64,000 bases of DNA, from positions 12,545,019-12,609,018 of the forward strand of contig CM049306.1 in the NCBI GenBank assembly GCA_026874595.1, in the 5' to 3' direction. The DNA comes from Sipunculus nudus (lineage: Eukaryota > Annelida > Sipuncula > Golfingiida > Sipunculidae). Within the stretch, counting starts at the first letter, position 1, and each line of letters opens with the position of its first letter. Below the pieces are notes generated by a model, which did not search any database, was not told the DNA's origin, and saw only the letters and a program-made list of their open reading frames with translations. The position numbers and the translations under genes are program-made. This document shows, piece by piece, positions 24,608-36,600 of this stretch.

Positions 24608-25373
24608 GTGTGTGTAATATGATAACATTAAGATCAACTTCAGTTTAGTGTCTCTTTTGGTAGTCATGGTTACTTCTGAATTGATTTGCCCTACCTCCCT
24701 TAATAACCCCCACACCCCCATCTCCATATAATTTTGGAATTATATTTTGATCAGTCTCATAATTTCCTCTATAGAAATGAAAGATGACACAAGGGAATTA
24801 TATCGCGGAAATATTGTCAGACATATAGCCTATTTGTCTCGTCCCAAGACGCTTTATTCCGATTCGCTCTGCTCCTCTCCATCAACATGATCTTATCACA
24901 GTTGTGGATTCTGCAACAAATAGCCTATATGAGCAGTCCATGCATTTGACAACCTTTTAAGTTTTGTACATAACCTGCATGTATATATGTATTAATGTAT
25001 ATATATATATATATATAATATTATATATATATAATATTTTATATATAATATATAAGTATAGGCCTATGTATGTATGTGTGTATATATATTATTTATATAC
25101 ACACGTATTTAAAAAGCTATCGGCCTATATAATACCTACTGGACCAATGCACTCTTGGCATCGAGATATATACTACATTCCTCAAATATAAATTGATAAT
25201 AATATCGTGAATAATGTTCTAAGTGCATTATTATAAGACTTTATCTAGCAAGCAAGGGCCAATGTTGTGATTCTGTTGATATAAACTTGATAAGCTTTTG
25301 TGAACAATATACTTGTTTTTTGCATTGGAATATGCACAAAATATAGACCTACACACAGATACGTAAGTATTTA

Positions 25374-25447
<74 letters not shown>

Positions 25448-28400
25448 CTGTTAGATGTCGGCCAATAATAATCAAACCTAGAGGCGAAACCCATTCAGTA
25501 ACGGTTACAAACTGTCGTCATATAGCGAACTTATGACGTAATCATGATTTATATAAGTATAACTCATGAGTTACTAGAGAAATTGCCTGTGGCGTAATTA
25601 ATTTTATGGATATTTTAACATTATTTCAGCAAGCCTTTGTTCATGCAAGGGCCATGGTAAGGATAGGCCTGTCTGTCCTGTTCATTAAGGGGATGGTGGG
25701 GTAGATTACAACTTGAAGCGGAAGGCAAACTGGATTTGATTTCTTTTTCTGGAATGAAAACCATTTATTTTTCTTTGTGATGGGAGGTTTGGGACATCCC
25801 TAAATGTTAGCAATAACACTCTGACTTGTTATCTTGTTACCATATATATACATGGATTCCGAGTTTCAATATATCGCTCTTTGATCATGCATTTCGATAT
25901 TCAGATTGTCAATGTTGTATAAACATAACCTAATAAAGATATTTTCATGTTTGGTATTTTTGCATTATTAGCAGTTTTGCATTATCATTTTTGCACTAGT
26001 ATTTGCATTTTTCATATGAAAGTATATATTACCAGCATGGCCTCGAGTCTGTACAGTCTGCTGGTTATCGTTTCCCCTTCAGTAAATGAAATGTAATTCT
26101 GTTGGCCCGATATATTATTAATAAGCTTCGGTGAATGGGTAATGAGTGAAAATAAAGATGACCTGCTATGGTTAATTATTAAACCTTTGTTAATGTGATA
26201 TGTTGTATATAAGAGAGTTTGATAGTTGTTACTTTTGCATGTATAGGTTATCCAGGTGGCCCGCCTCCAGGCCATCCTGGCGGCCCGCCTCCGGGTCACA
26301 TGGGTGGACCACCTCCCAACCACATGGGCGGACCACCACCTCCAGGTCATCCAGGCGGACCACCTCCAGGTCACATGGGTGGACCACCTCCAGGTCATCC
26401 AGGTGGATCCCCTCCAGGTCACATGGGCGGACCGCCTCCAGGTCATCCAGGCGGACCCCCTCCAGGTCACATGGGCGGACCACCTCCAGGTCATATGGGC
26501 GGACCACCTCCAGGTCATATGGGCGGACCACCTCCAGGTCATATGGGCGGACCACCTCCAGGTCATATGGGCGGACCACCTCCAGGCGCAATGCCCGGGG
26601 CGCCTCCTCCAGAACAGCGTAAGTTTCTGTATTCACTGAACTGAACACCATATATTGAAAAATGAATATGTCATGTTGATATATACAACTGTTGATATAC
26701 AAGCACTAATATACGCCTAGCCCTTGAGCCCACTTGATGCTAATTACATGTATGTGCATTTTCATGTAAAATTGATAATAAAGCACAGGAAAAATTTTGG
26801 CCATCCACTTACTTTGCTTCTTATGAGGTAAGACATACGATCACACTCCCTGTCTGCAGCAAAGAGGTCATGGAATCATTCCTTGTTCTGCCAGCACGCC
26901 TTGTCATGGCATGCTGTTAATGTTCAGATTCATTGAGGTAGATGTGATATTAATATCCGACGAACAGTGTGTCCACTAGGATAACCTGTGACCGCTGGTG
27001 ACCAATGGCTTACCAAGGTTGATGGCCGTTATTAAGAAGTAGATGACAGAAATATGGCTCAGGCCCGCTGTTTCTGTAATGCATTACTTGAGTTATCATA
27101 TCACTGTTATTCAAATAACATTATATCAAAGTAGACAATAAAAGTACTAAGAGCTTGGAAGATCTGTGCTTTTTTTGGTCAATGTCATCGACAAAGCTTT
27201 TATTGTTCAACAACAACAGCGTGGACACCTGGCCAGGGCGGACCACACCAATGGGACAACATGCCCCAGCAACCTGTGATTGACAACCCGAACGCAGCGC
27301 CACCTGCCCCTCCCCCTCCTAACATGGGCGGCTTCCAGGCTTTCCAGGGGTATGAACGGGTCGGCGCATTTGGACAAGGTGAGTCTTTATACCGCAGATG
27401 ACCTATGTCTCACCGGATATTTTAACCTCACCCTGTCCCCGAACCAAAACTTTCCAAAGCCTGTTCTTTGCAATTTTCATATAGAAATTTTATTAACTAA
27501 AATTATTTACAAAAGGTCGATTTAACAACAACAGAAAAGAAACAACCTTTATTAAGAATACAAAAAAGCCATTAATACATTACTCGAATAACAAGTTTTG
27601 TTCTATTAAGGTATTCTTAACAATATAGTCTCATTAACGTTAGTCAAGGTTATTGACCACATGAATAAAATTCACACATGCAAAATAGCCTCTTACTATA
27701 TTTTTTCTTATAAACACAAAAACGTTTTACCTGTTACAAGAAAGCATAATATTCATGCGATTATACAAATAATCAACCTGTGAAAACAAACGGTTACCCA
27801 GAAACTTGTAAAATAAAAACAAGACGTCTTGCTACAACACAGGCTGAGTTTCAGGCAACGTTAAGTCACCTTTTCAACTATTAAGAAGAATCATAGTATA
27901 AGCATATACAGATGTTGCCAATAAATATGTTAACATCACAATATACAACAGGGCATTAAAAGACTGTTAACCTGGCTTTAATTTTGAATTTAAATCTAAC
28001 ATTTAAATGACAGTTACATCGATAATGGGTCGTTCACCTTTATAATTGAATAAATAAGTTGCATCATTGTTAAATCGACCACAAACGATTATTTATGCTC
28101 ATGCAAAGAAGTCAAAATATCTAAAAATAAACGGCGAACAACTGCACTTCTATCAGCCTCAACAACCCGGTCATTATCTTGACTTTTCGTGTGATCATAA
28201 ACATGCGTTCTTTTACACGTGACCCCTAAAGTCTGCCGTTGTTGCCATACAAACCGGATTTCACCCTATGGCGTGTTTGATTACCATGATAAACGGTCAT
28301 CTGTCGTTTCTTTTCTTTCAATCATCGAACATGATTTTTCAACCAATACCTACCATATATATATATAGATATATGTATATACGTCAATCATCAGATCACT

Positions 28401-28858
28401 GCATATTCATAAGCATAAGCAGATATATTCAGTATACGTCTATAACTATAACATATATTATAAACTTTTTAACTATTATTTATATTAAACCTATCTAAAT
28501 TTTATTCATTTCAAACTTCTTTTTTTCCTGTTGATCGATCCTCCATCACCTGATGATCACATGATTTTGTCATATTTTTCATATGATATGGTCATATGTT
28601 TGGACAAACCCGCCACATATAATCGGCCGTTACCTTTGATATTCATTCAGCCTCTTTTCTTTTACCTTCAGTCACCGGGTAAGGACATGCATGGCGACCG
28701 GTTTGGTCTTCCGCAACATAATCAGTCATCCCTTGATAATTATTTATTTGTTTTATCAAATGATATGTTGACTTCGTCTCTTTATCACCATTCAGTTTCA
28801 CTTGTGCACAATTATGCCGTGTTATTCTCAATCTAATTGCATTGTTATACTTAGCACG

Positions 28859-28909
<51 letters not shown>

Positions 28910-29562
28910 TGTATACATTCTATGGCCAAACCATGGAATGTGTACATTCTATGGACCAAGGTAATAGAATGTGTACATTCCATGGGTAAAGTCATAGAAG
29001 TTGTACATTCGACAAGCCATGGAATATAGAAAAGGGCTCGCCTAAATGCATGATCTGGATCCTGATCAGTGCTCCATAAAAATCTAGAAGCACTCAAAGC
29101 TGATATATTGTTTAACAGGACTCACAGGCATTAAACACATGATTGATCTCAAGAATCAATTATGTTTGTTACTATACTCACCACACTTTGACACATTGTT
29201 CTCAGAATATATATAAGATATATAAGAATATATAAACTGTTAATATGTTATTTGAATAAATATGTTTATTGAATAAGTCTCCTTTGATTTTTTCTCAACC
29301 AAAATAAATGGATATCGGGTTTATTTTTTACTGTATCAACAAACTTAATATTTTTCACTCACACAACAGGAGTACTGATACCAGGGTAAATTCAGTGGAA
29401 TTGTACATATTCCATGACCCAGGCCGTGGAATGTATACATGTATTCTATAGAAAATCCATAAAATGTACACATTCTATGGTTTGGCCATGAAATGTACAT
29501 TCTGTGGTTTGAGCCATAGAATGTATACATTCTATAGTTATCTTAATTCTATTCAACATATA

Positions 29563-29656
<94 letters not shown>

Positions 29657-30115
29657 AAACAATAATGCAACGGTTTCGTGATATCAAAATGGTTATACGG
29701 GTAACGGCTGCTGTAGTACCATCACAGAAACTCGTTATACGGTAATGCAGACCTCAAGCACTGCCGTTGTTTCAGGAGATTTGTGATTTGATGGATATCC
29801 ATACGAAGAAGAACGTGCCGTGGTCATCCCCCAACGTTAAACGTTTTATTGACTGAGCCCAGACTTCCCGGTATACTGTATTATATAGAATATAAGGCCG
29901 TCCTTTAATAATTTGTAATTACTTTTGTGGTCCGCCATATGTACTAGTCCCGGTGAACAAACTGAACCTTGTCTATTGACCTCGCGGCACCAAAGCCGTT
30001 TATTAACATGCATTAATAGATCTTCAGCCTTTAAACGTGGTGACCTATTCAGTGTATAGATGGTCAAAAGTTGTCGTCCTGGTCAATATAAATCGTGGAT
30101 TGAACGGCGCTGGAC

Positions 30116-30194
<79 letters not shown>

Positions 30195-33100
30195 CATTCG
30201 TGATTCATTAGTTTGTGTTACCGTCTGCTTGATAACCACATCGTCCTGATGTATTACTGAGCGGGTCTGTTGTGATCACGTGGTTCCTTTAAAATTAAAT
30301 TCCAGTGTAAAACACTTCTCGATTTAAAGGAATATGAGAAAATAATATTGACAGACGTTTCAGTTTCATATTCTCGCAACATTGGAATTTTTCATCCTGC
30401 AGGAAAATAATATGGAATACGTGTCCGAGGTTCATCTTCTTTCAATAATTGACTTTTCTATTCTATTAGAAAAAACCATGGGCTTGTATTTCAGGGTTTC
30501 TTATTAAAAAATGTCATAGGGTATAGGGGTTCCACGCCCCCTTGAGTCTAGCAGTTGAACGGATACTTTATTTTCACCCAGCGTGCATTGATCCCCATGC
30601 AGTTGGCCGAAAATGTCATTTTATTTCAATGAGTACGAGGTTCCTGATACCATTACGTCCTGAGGTTTTGTAATACACGGGGTCAACTCCTGAAATAACG
30701 GGAACATAAATGAATGTTTTGGACATACAAAAATTATATTCCTGGCATAGAATACTGAAACCAATTTATTACTTCCCCATGCAGTTAAGGTTGATGTATT
30801 GAAGAGAGGTGAAGCTGCAATCAAAAACAATTATTGGATGCTAATTTGACAGGTTCGGAGTAGATCTTGACGTGCTTGCTGTTCTCGCTATCCAAGAACC
30901 AGATCCTGAAATGAACATGTCCCAATGGTTCATTCGTAGCAATTTATTATTTTTCACGTTGAAAGTTTAACCTACCATTGGCTGAGAAAATTGCATATTA
31001 AAAACCAGCGTGTCTTGTTGTGGTCCCATGAGTTGGGTTTTGTGTTGGCAAACAAACACTTTCACATTGTGTATAAAATTCTTCCTTGCAGTCGCTCCGA
31101 TGCCGCCGCCTCCACCTCCCCCTCCACCCCAGGGGCAACCGCCACCCATGGACTTTGGCAGGTAAGAACATAAATGGTATACCTTCATATTAATGTTCAA
31201 CAATGGTCATAGATTAAATTATTTTGGAAGGGTTGTTTGTATAAAGATATAAAAAATCCTGTTTGACTCAATGTATCAGTCTGTCATTTTAAAGATGATT
31301 TGTTCAATTGAGGAACAATTCGGCCTTTTGTAACGGTGCTGCTCTGTATTCACGACAAAATAACAGCATCTTATTAAACTGATATAATTTTAGTCCAGGT
31401 AAATTTCGGTCATTTCAATTATTTCGGTCTTTTTATTCGAAACGAATACCGAACATTTGTGAATCAAGGCCAAACTGATAGAACAAATCAGATTTTTTCA
31501 GTAACCATTTGATATTAGTTCTTACACTTATTACATAAAAAAAGGAATATAATCATATATGAAACCTCATGTGAGACCTGATGGGGGTAAATCCTATTGT
31601 CATTGATTTAACAATATTATTTGTATTCATATTTAAAAATAATTTTTTCCTCTGAAATTAATCAAAATTTCGATTTTTCTTGTTTGCATTTTCACATCCC
31701 TTCCGTAATAAGGGGCTAATGAGAAGGTTTTACAATATTAATGTCTGAACTACATATCGTTTGACAAATTCAGAGTAATGCGCCTAATCATGATACATGT
31801 GTTAATCATAAATAGTGTCCCATGTTTCAAACATTTCATATGTTTCAAATATCCGACTAAATATTGAATGTTTATCACGTCATTTAGGCGTATGTAGAGT
31901 AATATGTGCAAAACAAAACGCGCCTTGGCACTTGCACAGTATATTTTTTTAATTACACTTTTTAAGGTTCTGCTTGTTAACGTTTAATTTTCCTCAAAAA
32001 TATATTGTTTAGTTTTATATGTAGCATTGTTTTATTATCCGGTAAATTGTTAAATGTGAATATTTATTTGATAAAGAATGAAGATTTCTGTACTTTACAG
32101 CACAGCCAATCTTGACGAGCAAGCCTGCCGGGATGCCATGCTGCAGTTCGTCAGTGAAAACTGCTGTTACGGCAAGGCACCAGCCCAGGAAATGCAGATC
32201 ACTAAAATTTCACCGTCAAACGCCCTTCACGTGAGTTTTGAGTAGTCTTGCACTTACTGAACCGTGGTTTCATCCGAGTTGGATCGTACTCGTACTTTAC
32301 ATTGAGCTGTGTTAAGTTGCGTTTACTTGGCGCGCGGTAAACAGTATTCGAGAAAATTTTTTTATCGCTCTGCTTATTTGGGCAATTCATTTGGTCGGCG
32401 TTGTGCAGATTGCGGTATGAAAACGGGGTAAAAATGGAATTCTCGTTAGAGAGTTGGATCCGCATACCGGGCGGGATTTGTCTGAAGTTAGAATTAGAAG
32501 TGACCTAGCGGGATTGACAGCACCATACCCATACCGCAGTCACGGTGTTTTTACCACCTGTCAAGAAAAATGCCCCACGAGATTTTTACGGCGTAGCGCG
32601 TTCCGCTGCCACAATCCGCATATCACGTCCCGCGCGCCAAGTAAACGTTGCTAAGGTGGCATCCATATATGGGTTTGCAGTAGGCCTATATGTATGCGTA
32701 TGCGTATACATTCTCTTGAAGTGATTTCATACATGTCAATGCAGTAGGCATGCGTACATAAACGTTTGCGTATGCAGCACGTTTCAGTCGCTCATAGTAG
32801 AAATTGAAAACCCATACGCAGGCTAAGGACGGGGAAATTCCAAACCTTAACGTCAGAGATATAGGGTATTCCCTTGGCAGATGAATTCTCTACTCATTAA
32901 TCTTATATACAATAGGCCCGATTTTGGGTATGCCAACCGCATACGCATCAATATGAATGTAATCACAGGGGAGTCCATTTTCTAGCTGCATTACGCATTC
33001 GTACTGCATACGCATATGTACCGCATACGCGTGTATGGAAAACTAGCTTTAGGCGTCATATGTTTTATGGGGCGTTACTTATCATAAGTGTATTCAAATA

Positions 33101-33618
33101 ATTTTAAGCCCATGTTGCTTTTGACTTCAAAAATGATGTATGCTAATTAGGAAATTGAAAAGTATAGTTTCACCGACATATTATCTAATTTTATTTTTTT
33201 ATTTATTTTTTTTTTTGCAATTGTTTGTTTTTGAAGCGGTGTCCGTTTAAATTTCCAGTGACAGATATATTTTAAATGTCGCTGTTATTATCAATACATT
33301 CTGGTGGAGTTACAGTAATTTTATATTTATGATTTTATCTATTGTTCTTTCATTCCTGCTCTGACTTGTGTTATTCGTATCTCAGTATACACTTGAAACA
33401 TTCTGTGAGGGTCGCTCTACCGGGTACGTTCACGAACCCTTCCGAGGACAGCCGATAGATGGTCCGGAGAACGGCATGCCGCCACCCCCATGGCAGATTC
33501 CATGTCAGCCAGATCAGATGTTTGCAGGTCACCAGAAAAAGCTGGAGGTGCCGCATACAGCTCAGGTCAAGGTCGGTCTGATTATGGTCACGTGGTCCTG
33601 TGGATGTTTTACATACGT

Positions 33619-33667
<49 letters not shown>

Positions 33668-36600
33668 GCTGGAATTTAGACTTCTTGACATATTTTCCCT
33701 GAATACTATTATGAACTCATATCAAAGATTTGTAATGTCACAAATGAAAAAGGAGAGGATGAAAAAAGGGGTTAGGTAGAAAATATTGTTTTCTTGTCTC
33801 CATTTAATGTACTTTTTCCCCATGGTTCTTCTGACAAGGGTTCACCAGCTTCTGTTTAAATATTTAAAGCCTTTTTCATATGTCAGTTATATTTATATAT
33901 ATGCCAACTTTGACCAAGTATTTAAATACAACGAAAAAAGTTCGCGATCTTGTTGCGCTCTACAGATTCACACTATCATCACACTTACAGTTATGATAGC
34001 GTGATAGGTAAACAACAGAACAGAAATTTTCTTCTAGGCTTTTTTAGAATATAAATCATTTAAACATGAACAGTTTCGTTCTGTTACAGCAAGTCTCTGG
34101 CCGGCATAATCCGGTGTTGACATCCTGTGTCAATGTATACAAGAAACGCAACTTTGTAATTCAAGTTTTGTATTTGCACTTAATTACATTAGTTTCGGTA
34201 TAGATTGACGCCGTGAACTTATACCCCGGTTCAAGATGTTTTATGAAATTCAATAACATATTTATATATCAGTAAAGAAAAAAATCGCCGTTGCAAGTCA
34301 TGTTAATTAATTTGATATGGTTAAATATGTTTTGTTTTCAGATGTGTCACGGCTGTGATGGTCGTGGGTTTAACCGATGTCACCGGTGTATGGGCCGGGG
34401 AGAGGTCCGTTGTCATAGCTGTGGCGGAGACGGCGTCAGGATGCGTCATCACCCGGAGCAGGGACAGATCCAGGAGCCATGCTTCAACTGTCATGGTGAT
34501 GGACTGGCAAGGTAGGCTCTGGCACTTTCTAGGGTGGTTAGAGACATCCCAAATATCGGTACAGAGCGGTGCCGACTGAATTAAAGAAACCAAAATAGAC
34601 AAGACAGGGGCGGATAAGAAATCTTAGTAAAAAAAGGGTGGCGGAAATCAACACGTAACACGGCACAGTAAAACAAGTGTGTCGGGAGTGTCAGACTCTA
34701 AAGTTAACATTTGCATGCAGAATCAGGGAAGACGCAGAATTCAGTATTAAGCGAATATTATTCCATTTTCCAGATATTGTGGTCCAACATAATTTTACGC
34801 ATGTACATCCCCTGCATCTTCTGTAAATCCACCCCTGCATCAAATCATTTTGACTTTCATATCTATGGATGTATTGGAAGAAACACGAGCTATATGCCAG
34901 ATTTTTTCTCGACTTTTTTATATCATGACATCAATATTTTCTTATATTTTCATTGCCGAATTACTCATAGTTAAATAAGTTATTATAATTTAATACCATA
35001 GATACGCAGTGAAATGGCTACGTGTTTCCGTATGGTGCAAAGAAGAAGATAATTTTGAAGTTATGCAGTCCGAGTAAAAATATTTTATTCTGATAATATT
35101 AAGAATATCTACTTACCTGGGTGATTCATAATGGTTATTTAGAATAATTTAAGCTCCTGTTGAGATTTTAATATCAACAAACAATCGGAAAAAGGTTAAG
35201 ATGTCTCTCCATATCTCCATCTGCCCTCAAGCCTCATCCGCGGTAAAATGCCTCGGCATATTTCTGACTGGGAGACCTCAGTGAAAACATATGTACGACA
35301 TATCAGTTGGTCAGCGCAAAAATATGCTGTATGCAAGAATGAGGAAAAGACATACCGGAATTTACCGAAAGTTGCAATGAGGTGAATGGAGTTATTTCCT
35401 TACAAATGAGTGCACTGAAAGTGATCAAACTTGATTGAAATGGGAAGGCAGCCTAACAAACAGACAGAAACCAGCAGGTACCAGAGCTGCTTCACACGGA
35501 TTGTACCGGCAGGGCAGAACAAAAATAAAAGAAACAGTTTATTTTTTTAAGTATGAAGAAAGTTTGAATAAATGCCAAAATATACTTTTTTTGTGAAAGG
35601 TAAAGAGTTTTATGGATTTCATATTCAAGTCATCATTTTATCGTGTATCGACAAGACCACTACCAGCGTCCTTATTAAAATACGGGTGACCTCTCTGAAA
35701 CACAGATGTGTAGGACCTATCTCACATCGCTCTGAAATATGGATGTGTTCCGAATCTAAAAGCAACACCTAAGTTCAGTTTCAAAATATTTGAATTCTCT
35801 TTCAGGTGCACGACGTGTGGTGGAGATGGTCGGATCACCTGTAGCACCTGTCGAGGTCATAGGAGACTCAAATGCTTCATTCAGCTGACCGTTACCTTGT
35901 AAGTATAACGGCTCTCCTCACCTTCCCCACATCAAATACAGAGCTAAAATGAACTTTGCGAGCACGTCTGTCCAGGGGTAAAGTCCTGTAGGTACTTGCT
36001 TTCGGTTACGCTCCCGAGGCAGCGGACATCTTGCGCTTCTAAAGAAGCAACCGATTTTCACGCTGCCAGCTTTGACCGTTTATGATATATTTAGACACCA
36101 GATGGCGGTTCGTTTTCCACTGAAATAAACGTGCGTATGATGTGACAAGCAGCCAATCAGATGCCAATAAACAAACACTCGACAGGCATCCTGGCTCCGC
36201 CAATTGCTGCGCTTCAAGCGCCGCTTATTGAGTTTCCGGTCGAATTTAAATTGCTCCCTCCGCATTCTCGCATCATCGACCGATTCGATCATGACATTAT
36301 GACTGTGTTAGCGTAGCCATGTATCTGTTGTCTGCAGAACTGAAACCAGCAAGCGAGGTGTGCACGCAGCCTTTGTTGTTACGTTTCGTTTGAATTACAG
36401 CTCACCGGCCGAGCATCCTATGTGCCCAAGGCCCTAAGCAAACCACGTCAGGGGCAATTCTCTCTGAGCCTGTGGCCCGTTCAGACGGTTACGCTGGGGG
36501 ATGAGCTGTCACTCAAAAAGAAATGAATATGATTGGCTCTGTGTATTCCTCGCTTGGCTTTGTCTTCCAGCACAAGGTCTCATCTGATTGGACAAAAATA

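Larger units (their letters stand above)
28905..29534. mobile_element. Candidate fold-back element with palindrome-array arms
   Basis: The left arm (28905-29012) and right arm (29395-29534) are inverted relative to each other. Both carry TAGAATGTATACATTCTATGG with CCAAACCA-type spacers at their outer edge, and each abuts a long (TA)n tract on the outside. The centre (29013-29394) has no gene. The flanking TA tracts hide any target duplication. Confidence 0.6.

Noticed and set aside
26012..26702. Long open frames in other frames and on the minus strand over SSUH2 exon 2
   Set aside because: The 24-bp repeat has no stop in most frames. Only the GHMGGPPP frame is spliced in phase with the flanking exons.
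32454..32654. 66-codon open frame in SSUH2 intron 5
   Set aside because: Lies wholly inside the GC-rich TIR element and looks random.
34355..34602. Alternative frames over the zinc-motif exon of SSUH2 on both strands
   Set aside because: They overlap a well-supported exon and give cysteine-poor or random peptides.
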